Shown one piece after another: positions 28,301 to 34,501 of a DNA stretch of 64,000 nt; the stretch's first letter is position 1, and the number at the start of each line of letters is the position of its first letter. The translations under genes were made by a program, and so were the position numbers. Origin of the DNA: a virus. Location: the IMG/VR virus record IMGVR_UViG_3300032223_001420, positions 22,491-86,490 of that record; one strand, written 5' to 3'. The notes beneath the pieces are model-generated. The model searched no databases and was not told where the DNA came from. It saw only the letters and a list, made by a program, of their open reading frames with translations.

Positions 28301-28655
28301 GGATGCATATAAACCATCTGGTGCGGGCATTCTTGTTTACTACAAATTGTTATCGTTATCTGACCCAGAACCATTTGAGGTAAATACATGGCAGTTGATG
28401 ACACAATTAGGTAATCTGAGTTTTGTTTCTGATGCTTTAGATACATTTACTGAATTAACATTCGCACCAGGAACATTTGGTAGTGGTTTGGCTGCAAATA
28501 AAACATCATATACTAAGAATGGAACTTCCTATAATGACTTTATGACATTTGCAATCAAGATTGTTATGTATGGTTCAAGTACCGTAGATATTCCTAAGGT
28601 TAGAAATCTGCGTGTAATTGCGTTGCCACCAACAGCAATACCACAGTCTTCATAA
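22389..28655 (+). CDS. Very large virion structural protein, DUF4815-type N-terminus
   Basis: This 2088-residue protein is the largest in the window. Its N-terminus (FNVDPYYDDFDEDKNYHRIL, then PGYAVQSRELTQAQSILQDQI and FGNHMFKTGSVV) matches the DUF4815 family of large T4-like virion proteins. The middle has repeated beta domains. Around residues 1865-1937 is a GSGY/GGGGSGANAYANV module like that in gp6. The C-terminus is a compact beta domain. It follows gp8, where T4 carries genes 9-12, so a wedge-to-fibre connector or long fibre is plausible. AAAGG precedes the ATG. Confidence 0.75.
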   Translation: MAITTNFNVDPYYDDFDEDKNYHRILFKPGYAVQSRELTQAQSILQDQIKKFGNHMFKTGSVVTDGQVTIQNTAYLNIASTYSNNSILYSNYANQVIFNSANTKRAYVLASYDASQTNKEPITFVINQLYGDAFVPGETIFTSNTTSNSVTYYANVADTYVNTASYTVSPVGNNQTFSINEGVFYYEGYFVKSNAQSIAIDKYSRIGNAIIGFEVSESIVNYTSDTTLLDPAQSSSNYQAPGADRFKISLALANRPITSTDLTRFIELAQVAGGVPQKVVQTPIYAAIGDEMARRTFDESGDYIVKDFELSITDSSANSAYANVALAPGKAYIKGYEFGTIAPTILTIPKPRTTATISQQHINSDFGYYIYANSLFGNFGTNQYANVNILNVDAQTASGLVISGTSTANVSNLSNTLIANAKVKLMSFYSVGNSSGSVVDSNTYIYKVFLTDVNTKTIFNTTTGAGYNVNTGSTVAPYSNIGLPSGFPQNTNIYVGATVRMTAGGRVLDGNRIVVGYDAATRNITVDRPYTGPVTTSSQFMLDADYRLGESLVVLNTAGFVIASANVHPSSKDLTNKLPGVTPDNYWQPVVIQEAVSEPLLLKVGQNFVADNTISNFSYSYKRLYQGISFTSGVSSPLSIATGESLQGATTNASRQQYYTIIPTTTTGGFTTGYSLNSAAFTVDTQSRTLTVSSAYGTPSFSANVYATINSVNPTSKTKTYIKANTTLVAAAGGSANDIFANATVFVSSLDGQTQIASSLITKTPGIPQYLYVTDVDSIASIYDFNGTAITLTSYNALDKSETSSANVTSRYTLYTGQRDSYYDWSAIVLKPGQLPPVGPLLVRYNRFKSTGAGFFNVDSYTRLGSQTNGGSGVDYGQIPIFRSEDGFLYKLSDYLDFRPVRKDATGPATANAFVLDNEEGGVGSKISEPGMDIVTNYSYYLNRIDRIVLYKDRSFKVLQGTPAVNAVVPDEPDGAMTLYILAYTPYLTYPSSTQIQRFGNKRYTMKDIGNLERRIQNLEYYTALTLAELATLQKNDSTILDDKGLSRPKNGVLVESFIDRNSADITAVDFSAAIDIARKRMLNTSNTYYWDLFSNNSTSNYNIQVNGPVLTLGSTNVACIVQNKASRTLNINPFNIVNYIGTIRLDPASDIWQSTNRMESQIVDLTGGQAARDAYASMTNTVWGPEEYSTGVSDQVLSESTKQTITNKKNTSTKSGINKSGQKLDVIGDVNTIKTQQVLETTTVTATKNGVLNQIVPVELTKSLGDRVVNVTMVTYMRQLNVLVVGTKFRPMQTLYSFFDNVNVSDKVARTNRFTFVNNNLKYQTAIGNAEAVDIKDATTGATMGIGGIVLTSNNKGYIVSITPTPAYGTWANATGGINIVGRKSGQTNKVTSWNHYSGTASSATASTIVLSYHAGGSAGTTDYAGQTIYIMGGTGKGQSAIISAYDPTTRTATINGTWTVTPDTTSAYSIGRLGTDESGGTSGVFFIPDATFRTGEKLFRLIDNEFGNIEQSKTNGDASFYAQGQVNTVQETSISVLVPNVVKQSVTDSHVVSSKSSVKSVQSIDTQKNVVVGYYDPLAQTFLINPNQYPQGIVIDSIRVCFKTKDINVPVTLQLRPVTNGYPSSSVIYPYAEKTLTPDQVTTCEIPDVTDATKYTEFKFDVPVLLLPGEHSFVLISNSTGYEAFVGEHNATDLRTSVKIADQPYSGVLFLSQNGSTWDPDDEKDLMFSIQRRVFSTDPGYAYFETDMTSSAASAANTVFDAMQLTSTDAVIANTNINYEFSTRMVSGGQHAYLPVVPNYNYMMTDGYDRRVLDWTTGNTTFTVRTTLQTSNPDVTPMLDITRLNLITIENKINNLPLRNNDFAITSSGSGYTVTSGSGVPAYLVITGGGGSGANAYANVTGSGTIDRIVVVNGGTGYYSSPTITLTGNGTVTYNGEDKSAGGNSLVRYMTKKVQLSTGFNAGDLRVYMDAYKPSGAGILVYYKLLSLSDPEPFEVNTWQLMTQLGNLSFVSDALDTFTELTFAPGTFGSGLAANKTSYTKNGTSYNDFMTFAIKIVMYGSSTVDIPKVRNLRVIALPPTAIPQSS

Positions 28656-28663
28656 GGATAATT

Positions 28664-28900
28664 ATGTTTGTTCAAATTAAAGATAAAGAGTATCTCATTC
28701 GTGACTTGAACAGTGGTGCGATATTAAATACTGATGAAGAAGAGTTGAAGGCATATTATGCACGTAGAGAACTTGCTCTAAAAGAGCATGAAGAAAAAGA
28801 AGTATTAACAAATAAAGTAAATAAACTAGAAGAGGATATCACGGACATCAAAGGGATGCTCCGTGAACTCGTACAGATGAGAATTCCAAATGGCAATTAA
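28664..28900 (+). CDS. Small acidic coiled-coil protein
   Basis: This 78-residue protein has a short beta start (MFVQIKDKEYLIRDLNSGAI) and then a heptad-like charged helix from about residue 24 to 72. The start is preceded by AAGGAT. It overlaps the next gene by 11 bases. Small proteins of this layout occur among structural genes of T4-like phages, but I cannot assign a function. Confidence 0.7.
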   Translation: MFVQIKDKEYLIRDLNSGAILNTDEEELKAYYARRELALKEHEEKEVLTNKVNKLEEDITDIKGMLRELVQMRIPNGN

Positions 28901-29468
28901 TCAATTATCTACAGCAAACTCGTTTTCGGAATGGTTAACCACAACTGGTTATTTGGTTAATGCTACGAATGCACTTACCGATAACGTAGGCGGTTCTGGA
29001 TTTCTTGCCAATACGTCACTGTTTATTCAAGGTACCGATGCATCGTTGAATGTAAGAACTCTTGCAAACATCAATACATTACAAGCAAATACAGGTAATA
29101 TTGCTAATGTATTTTTTGCAGGCAGCAACATTTACGTTCCTAAAAATATAACTGTAAATGGAAACATCACAAGAGCCAACATTACAAGTAATTTGTCGGT
29201 TGGTGGTGATGCATTCATTTCTGGTAATCTTGTAGTTTCTGGTAATCTAACTTTAGATACTATTGGGTTTCAAGACTTACTTGTTTCCGGTTCTGCGAAT
29301 GTAGTTAATACGCTTTTTGTTTCAAGTAATTCAACATTTGTAAATGCGGTTTCCGCACAACATATATCACTAACAGGATCGTTTACTGGTCCACCAAATA
29401 CGGCTATTTACCAAGCGATTGCTACAGTAGATGCAGGCGCAATTGCATATGCTATTGCTTTAGGTTAA
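28890..29468 (+). CDS. Putative fibre protein with Gly-Asn-Leu beta repeats
   Basis: This 192-residue protein has residues 75-160 composed of short units such as GNITRANITSNLSVGGDAFISGN and GNLVVSGNLTLD, a beta-helix-like pattern common in fibre shafts. A similar pattern (VSGNLYVMGN) occurs within the long fibre at 40549. The N-terminus (LSTANSFSEWLTTT) resembles attachment segments of other phage fibres. It overlaps the upstream coiled-coil gene. Exact role unknown. Confidence 0.6.
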   Translation: MAINQLSTANSFSEWLTTTGYLVNATNALTDNVGGSGFLANTSLFIQGTDASLNVRTLANINTLQANTGNIANVFFAGSNIYVPKNITVNGNITRANITSNLSVGGDAFISGNLVVSGNLTLDTIGFQDLLVSGSANVVNTLFVSSNSTFVNAVSAQHISLTGSFTGPPNTAIYQAIATVDAGAIAYAIALG

Positions 29469-29475
29469 ATAAATA
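29465..29475 (+). promoter_or_regulatory. Late-promoter-like TTAAATAAATA
   Basis: The motif lies 24 bases before the ATG at 29499, with an AGAGGA ribosome site at 29488-29493 between. The spacing fits a late promoter for the small fibre-region genes. Confidence 0.5.
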
Positions 29476-29498
29476 CATCATAAAATTAGAGGATTTTA

Positions 29499-29825
29499 AT
29501 GGCTAACTCGTTTAAAAATAGTTTTGTAAATGCAGTGGGTGGAACAAAAACTGCTGTATATACTGCTGGCGCTGGCATACAAGCTACAGTTATCGGCATG
29601 AGTATATCAAATTTAATCAGCACTCCAATCTCAGTAAACGTTATTGTTACGTCTTCGGGAACAGATTATTACATGATTAAGAATGCTACGATATCTCCAG
29701 GTGGTGCATTAGTTCCAATTGGCGGTGACCAAAAATTAGTAATCAAAGCAACCGACTCAATTTCCGTAAATAGTTCAGTAGCATCTTCTGCTGACGTTAT
29801 TCTTTCAATTTTGGAGATTAGTTAA
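29499..29825 (+). CDS. Small beta-rich virion-associated protein
   Basis: This 108-residue protein has alternating hydrophobic strands (ATVIGMSISNL, SVNVIVTSS, YYMIKNATISPGGALVPIGG) and no Cys. It resembles the products at 30300 and 34105, which have an ISNL or IANL strand followed by a late (L/I)xLxxxDxIxVxS strand. The ATG of the next gene overlaps its stop. Function unknown; it is probably a small accessory or decoration protein of the fibre or baseplate. Confidence 0.65.
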   Translation: MANSFKNSFVNAVGGTKTAVYTAGAGIQATVIGMSISNLISTPISVNVIVTSSGTDYYMIKNATISPGGALVPIGGDQKLVIKATDSISVNSSVASSADVILSILEIS

Positions 29826-30283
29826 TGGCTTATATTGGTAACGCACCAGAATTAACCACTTATGTAATTTCCACTGACAAGTTCAATGGAACAGGTGCTT
29901 GTACACAATTCACATTAGCAAGAAATATCAGTGACGCAAATGCTTTAAGTGTTATTGTTAATGGTATTCAACAAACACCAATTCAATCATATACAGTTAC
30001 TAATGGTGTGCTAACTTTTGACGAAGCACCTTCATCAGGTACGACAAATATCACAGTCAACTATCTTGCATCAAGTGTAATCACATATGCAAATCTTGGA
30101 CCAGGACAAATTTCTGCTGGTGCAGTAACATCAACATCATTAGCAACCAATTCAGTTACTACTGATAAAATTGTTGCTCTTGCGGTTACTGGAGATAAAC
30201 TTGCTAATAATTCGGTTTCTGGAAATAACATAGTATCACCAGCAGACATCTTTGATGATGCTTTCTTATTCGGCGGAATGTAA
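29825..30283 (+). CDS. Small fibre-associated protein, YIGN type (copy 1)
   Basis: This 152-residue protein begins MAYIGN and contains VIVNGIQQTPIQSYTV, then FDEAPSSGTTNITV. The second half has SxxTDKI and TGDKLANNS units common in phage fibre N-terminal regions. A paralogue of 130 residues at 33707 has the same order (YIGN, VGGVYQRPTLDYTL, APTSGTNNIVI) and a similar FGG end. In both places the gene is followed by a small beta protein and then a glycine-rich protein. Role unknown; an adaptor or fibre-associated piece is likely. Confidence 0.65.
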   Translation: MAYIGNAPELTTYVISTDKFNGTGACTQFTLARNISDANALSVIVNGIQQTPIQSYTVTNGVLTFDEAPSSGTTNITVNYLASSVITYANLGPGQISAGAVTSTSLATNSVTTDKIVALAVTGDKLANNSVSGNNIVSPADIFDDAFLFGGM

Positions 30284-30299
30284 AAAGGAAAAATAACAA

Positions 30300-30638
30300 A
30301 TGGCAAGAGCATATAAAATACTTGGTCAGAAGAATCCATCAGCAAATGTCTTAACGACATTATATACTGTACCGTCAAGTAACTCTGCAATCATATCTTC
30401 ATTAGTAATTGCAAATCTAAACGAAACTGATGGTACAGGAAACGCATTCACTATAGCAGTAAATGTTGGTGGTGTTGCAATATCAAATACAAATTACTTA
30501 GCGTATAAAGTTAATTGCCCAACAAAAGATACAATTACTTTAACTTTAGGTATTACTTTAAATGCAGGTTCAATCGTTTCTGTTAATGCAAATGGTTCAC
30601 TTATAGCATTCTCCGCATTCGGCACTGAAATTTATTAA
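30300..30638 (+). CDS. Small beta-rich virion-associated protein (cassette copy 1)
   Basis: This 112-residue protein contains SAIISSLVIANLNETDGTGN followed by several strands and ITLNAGSIVSVNANGSL. The product at 34105 has an equivalent order (FKINTIYISNVDGTNSGN, then LYLEEGDVITVKGDSN), which supports homology. It lies between a YIGN-type gene and a glycine-rich gene. AAAAAGG precedes its start. No function recognised. Confidence 0.62.
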   Translation: MARAYKILGQKNPSANVLTTLYTVPSSNSAIISSLVIANLNETDGTGNAFTIAVNVGGVAISNTNYLAYKVNCPTKDTITLTLGITLNAGSIVSVNANGSLIAFSAFGTEIY

Positions 30639-30648
30639 TGGAGTTTAA

Positions 30649-33243
30649 ATGAGTCTTCGTAGACTTGCTGTAAATCCTCTTTCGTCACAGAGACTTACTG
30701 CTGCTAGAATTATCAATAACCTTTTATCTTTACAAAGATTATCGGTACCGGTACCATCGAGCATTGGTAGCATTTTTCAAGTAATTCAAATTTTTAATGG
30801 GACATCTACATGGTCTGTTCCATCTGGAACAACTTTAGTTGACTATCTAATTGTTGCAGGTGGTGGTTCTGGTGGTTATCAAACTGGCGGTGGAGGTGGT
30901 GCTGGTGGATTATTAACCGGAACAAATTTATCTGTAACTCCTGGACAAACTTTTACACTTGCGGTAGGTGGCGGTGGTGCCGAAACAACATCACCTTTAA
31001 GTAGAGGATCAAACGGATCGAATTCTGGAATTTATAGTTCATCACCATCACCATTTCCTGCTTTATGGTCTATTGGTGGTGGCGGTGGTGGTTATATAGC
31101 TAATGCTTATGGTGGAGGTTCCGGTGGTGGCGGCGGTGGAGACGGTCCAGGACCAACAAATGCAGGAGCACCGGGTACACCGGGACAAGGTTTTGGTGGA
31201 GGTGCTGGAGCATTTTTATCAGCATCTCCAGGCATTCCAGGTAATCCAGGTTATCGTTTTGCTGGCGGTGGCGGTGGTGGCGCAGGTACTGCGGGTTTTG
31301 ATGGATCAGTACCTGCTCCAGCACCATTAGTAGTTACTGGGGGTAATGGTGGTATAGGAATTTTTTCAACCATCTCTGGTTCAAATACAGGTTATGCTGG
31401 TGGTGGCGGTGGAGCTGCTATGCTTACGTTACCGGGCAATCAACAAACAGCAGGATATGGAGCGATCACTACTGGTGGTGCTAACGGTTCCATTTATGGT
31501 GCAAATGCAAATGCAGGAATTTCTGGAACAGGTGGCGGTGGAGGTGGTGCCTCAAATCCTGGTGCTGGCCCAGGATATGTTGGAGGTGGTAATAGCGGTG
31601 GATCGGGTGTCATCATTCTTCGTTATAGTGCATATCAAGCTGGCGCTTATATATTTTCGAATACGGGACAGCTTGTAATTCCTCAAGGTGTAACAGCAAT
31701 CGATTATCTTGTTGTTGCTGGCGGTGGCGGTGGTGCATCTTCTGGAATTGGCGCTGGTGGAGGTGCTGGTGGATTATTAACTGGTTCTGGTTATCCAGTA
31801 ATACCAGGACAACTTTATACAATTCAAGTTGGTTCTGGAGGAAATGCTGGATATCCAATAGGTAGCCAAGGATCAAATTCTGGCATATGGAATACATCAT
31901 CGGGAACCAATATATGGACTAATGGTGGTGGTTATGGTGCAGCGGCAAATCCAAGTCCAGGAACTGGAAATGGTGGGGGATCAGGTGGTTCTGGTGGTGG
32001 TGCCGCTGGTGGTGCTGTACCTGTTGCTATTTATCCGGGCGGCGCAGGTACTCCGGGTCAGGGAAATAATGGTGGTAACGCAGGATTTCTTGCTGCTGGG
32101 GGCGGCGGCGGAGCAGGCAGTGTTGGTGTTGTTGGTTCTTCTGGCACAACTGGCAATGGAGGTCTTGGTATTTTCTCCAGTATAAGTGGAGCCAATACAG
32201 CATACGCTGGCGGTGGTGGCTCAATAGGCGGTCCAGGTCCATCTATCAGTTATGGTGGAGGAGGCAACTCTAGAGGACCTGGTTATTATGGTTCAACAAG
32301 TTCTTTAATAGCACCTTATGGTGCATTTATAGGTACGCCTTTTGGTGCGGGTAGTGGCAACACTGGTGAAAGTGGAGTTTCAGGAACGGGCAGTGGTGGT
32401 GGAGGTGCAACTCCTCTGGCTGGTTCAGGTGGTTCGGGTATAGTAATCATTAAACCTTCTTCAATTCAAACTGGATATGCGACATGGACTTCTTCGAGCA
32501 TATGGACACCACCTGCCGGTGTTAGTTTGATTTCATATCTAATTGTTGCAGGTGGAGGTGGTGGGGGTCTAGCATCACCAAATGCTGGCGCTGGCGGCGG
32601 AGGTGGTGCTGGTGGCCTCAGAGCCGGATCAGGATTCCCTGTAACACCTACAGTGCCAATCACCGTAACAGTTGGTGCTGGCGGTGCTAGTCAAACAAAC
32701 GGTTCAAATTCTGGAATTTATGGAACATCTCCATTTCCTGCTATTTGGTCTACTGGTGGTGGACGAGGTGGCAACGATGATGGTGCCACATTTGCTGGTG
32801 GTCCAGGTGGTTCTGGTGGTGGAGCAGCATGTTCTGGGTTTGGCACTCCAACAAGTAGAATTGGTGGGCAAGGTAATTTAGGAGCATATACTCCAGCCGA
32901 AGGAACAGGTGGTGGTTCTGGAACAAGTAATCCAGGTGCTGCTGGTGGTGGTGGAGGTGCTTCTGCGAACGGTATAAGTGGAACACCTTCTGCTGGCGGT
33001 AATGGGGGAGTTGGAATTTTCTCAACCATATCTGGCTCAAATACTGGATATTCTGGTGGAGGTGGTGGTGGTACAAATGCACCAATAACTATAGGCTATG
33101 GTGCATTTACAAGTGGCGGTGCGAATGGAGTAACTTCGGGTACTGGTTCAAGTGCAGTATCTTATCAAGGCGGTGGTGGCGGTGGAGGTGCTACTGGTGG
33201 TGGTTCTGGTGGTTCCGGAGTTGTTGTTTTGAGATGGGTATAA
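30649..33243 (+). CDS. Glycine-rich tail fibre / adhesin protein A, three modules
   Basis: This 864-residue protein starts with a basic head (MSLRRLAVNPLSSQRL) and then has three modules of about 260-280 residues beginning near residues 45, 330 and 605. Each module starts with an aromatic/Thr strand and (I/V)DYLIVAGGGGG-type residues, runs through Gly-rich loops with SGSNTGYAGGGGG, and ends in GGSG(V/I)(I/V)I(L/I). Polyglycine sandwiches of this type occur in phage receptor-binding proteins such as the T2 gp38 class. Two paralogues follow at 34502 and 37019. Host binding is inference. Confidence 0.75.
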   Translation: MSLRRLAVNPLSSQRLTAARIINNLLSLQRLSVPVPSSIGSIFQVIQIFNGTSTWSVPSGTTLVDYLIVAGGGSGGYQTGGGGGAGGLLTGTNLSVTPGQTFTLAVGGGGAETTSPLSRGSNGSNSGIYSSSPSPFPALWSIGGGGGGYIANAYGGGSGGGGGGDGPGPTNAGAPGTPGQGFGGGAGAFLSASPGIPGNPGYRFAGGGGGGAGTAGFDGSVPAPAPLVVTGGNGGIGIFSTISGSNTGYAGGGGGAAMLTLPGNQQTAGYGAITTGGANGSIYGANANAGISGTGGGGGGASNPGAGPGYVGGGNSGGSGVIILRYSAYQAGAYIFSNTGQLVIPQGVTAIDYLVVAGGGGGASSGIGAGGGAGGLLTGSGYPVIPGQLYTIQVGSGGNAGYPIGSQGSNSGIWNTSSGTNIWTNGGGYGAAANPSPGTGNGGGSGGSGGGAAGGAVPVAIYPGGAGTPGQGNNGGNAGFLAAGGGGGAGSVGVVGSSGTTGNGGLGIFSSISGANTAYAGGGGSIGGPGPSISYGGGGNSRGPGYYGSTSSLIAPYGAFIGTPFGAGSGNTGESGVSGTGSGGGGATPLAGSGGSGIVIIKPSSIQTGYATWTSSSIWTPPAGVSLISYLIVAGGGGGGLASPNAGAGGGGGAGGLRAGSGFPVTPTVPITVTVGAGGASQTNGSNSGIYGTSPFPAIWSTGGGRGGNDDGATFAGGPGGSGGGAACSGFGTPTSRIGGQGNLGAYTPAEGTGGGSGTSNPGAAGGGGGASANGISGTPSAGGNGGVGIFSTISGSNTGYSGGGGGGTNAPITIGYGAFTSGGANGVTSGTGSSAVSYQGGGGGGGATGGGSGGSGVVVLRWV

Positions 33244-33246
33244 ATA
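33239..33246 (+). promoter_or_regulatory. Perfect T4 late promoter TATAAATA
   Basis: The eight-base consensus TATAAATA overlaps the end of the glycine-rich gene and lies 34 bases before the ATG at 33281, with TAGGAG as ribosome site between. Confidence 0.65.
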
Positions 33247-33280
33247 ATGATTAGCAATTTTACTTTATAGGAGTGATTGA

Positions 33281-33694
33281 ATGAATAACAAAGAAATTGA
33301 ATATGCACATTACTTAATTGGTAACGATAATAAATTAGTTTGTGGTATCGACACAGCAATTAAAGCACTACGCCCAACCGCACGTTATGATATGGCAGCA
33401 TCAGGTGGGCATTTTACTTTTACTCGTTGGGAAGATGAAGCTGATACAAAAGCACCAACTAAAGCGGAGATTATGGCAGAGTTGGAATATCAGAATAAGT
33501 TTATTGAACACAATCAGTATTTTTTAGATCGTGCTGCAAACTATCCCGATATTACTGTTCTAGTAAATTTACTTTGGGAAGCAATGGATAATAGTGAGAT
33601 ACCAGGCAAAGGAACAAAGTTTTATAATGCAATCAAAGAAGTGAATGAGAAGTTTCCTAAACCAGAAGGTGATGCTCCAGTAAGACCAACATAA
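33281..33694 (+). CDS. Globular protein between fibre genes, possible fibre assembly factor
   Basis: This 137-residue protein is mixed alpha/beta and charged, unlike the low-complexity fibre proteins around it. The order AIKALRPTARYDM, FTFTRWEDE and KAPTKAEIMAELE resembles small proteins encoded beside phage fibres (XkdW-like layout: an Ala-Ile-x-x-Leu-Arg-Pro helix, a Trp strand, a Pro-Thr turn and a helix). The rest is helical. It has its own perfect late promoter and strong ribosome site, suggesting it is needed in quantity. A chaperone or accessory role in fibre assembly is inferred only. Confidence 0.6.
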   Translation: MNNKEIEYAHYLIGNDNKLVCGIDTAIKALRPTARYDMAASGGHFTFTRWEDEADTKAPTKAEIMAELEYQNKFIEHNQYFLDRAANYPDITVLVNLLWEAMDNSEIPGKGTKFYNAIKEVNEKFPKPEGDAPVRPT

Positions 33695-33706
33695 CGAAAG
33701 AGTTAA

Positions 33707-34099
33707 ATGAGTTACATAGGAAACCAAGTCAAGTCAGTACCATACATCACTGATGTTTTTAGTGGAGCAGGTGGCACATCGTTTGGACCACTTACGATTG
33801 TACCAGCCAGCCCCGCTTCAGTTATGATATTTGTTGGTGGTGTATATCAACGACCAACATTAGATTATACACTGAGTGTTGACTATGTAAACTTTGTATC
33901 CGCACCAACATCAGGAACAAACAATATTGTCATTCATCATATTGGATATGGTTACATGTCAACCCAAGTTCCTGCTGATGGAACAGTAACCGCACCAAAA
34001 TTAGGTGTACAGTCGATCTATTCAAACAATTTTTCAACACAAGCAAATTCAACAATCACAGGAAAATCAGTAGCGATGGCTATTGTATTCGGAGGATAA
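33707..34099 (+). CDS. Small fibre-associated protein, YIGN type (copy 2)
   Basis: This 130-residue protein is a paralogue of the 152-residue product at 29825: MSYIGN, VGGVYQRPTLDYTL, APTSGTNNIVI and a terminal FGG. It lacks the second half of the longer copy with its TDKI/GDKLA units. Followed by a small beta-rich gene and a glycine-rich gene, as is copy 1. GAAAGAG precedes the ATG. Function unknown. Confidence 0.62.
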   Translation: MSYIGNQVKSVPYITDVFSGAGGTSFGPLTIVPASPASVMIFVGGVYQRPTLDYTLSVDYVNFVSAPTSGTNNIVIHHIGYGYMSTQVPADGTVTAPKLGVQSIYSNNFSTQANSTITGKSVAMAIVFGG

Positions 34100-34104
34100 A
34101 ATAA

Positions 34105-34500
34105 ATGGCAGCACCAAATATCGTCGCAGTTTCAACCATTAATGGTAAATCAAATGTTGCCAACGTAACCACAGTTACTTCGAACGTTGTTGTGAATGCA
34201 ATAGGATCAGGTAAAGTATTTAAGATTAATACGATCTATATTTCTAATGTTGATGGTACAAATTCTGGTAATATTACTGTTGGTCTTTATAAAGCAGGTA
34301 ACACTGGTTCACAAAGGTCTGCTGACGGCACACTTTCAAATACAGTATTTTCACTTGCTAACGTAGTTACTGTTCCTGCTAAATCAACACTTGATCTTCT
34401 AAGTAAAACTCTTTATTTGGAAGAAGGAGATGTAATTACTGTCAAAGGCGATTCAAATAATCGTATGCATATGATTACATCATTCGAGGAACTAAGCTAA
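34105..34500 (+). CDS. Small beta-rich virion-associated protein (cassette copy 2)
   Basis: This 131-residue protein shares strand order with the product at 30300 (ISNVDGTNSGNITVGL, later LYLEEGDVITVKG). It has a GGAGG ribosome site within the end of the preceding gene. Sequence is typical of small beta-sandwich virion proteins that recur in T4-like aquatic phages, for which no function is known to me. Confidence 0.62.
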   Translation: MAAPNIVAVSTINGKSNVANVTTVTSNVVVNAIGSGKVFKINTIYISNVDGTNSGNITVGLYKAGNTGSQRSADGTLSNTVFSLANVVTVPAKSTLDLLSKTLYLEEGDVITVKGDSNNRMHMITSFEELS

Positions 34501-34501
34501 G

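Larger units (their letters stand above)
29825..33243 (+). repeat. Duplicated fibre cassette, copy 1
   Basis: Three genes in order (YIGN-type, small beta-rich, glycine-rich) recur as paralogues at 33707-37018. The similarity is at protein level and divergent, so this is an old duplication. Confidence 0.5.
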
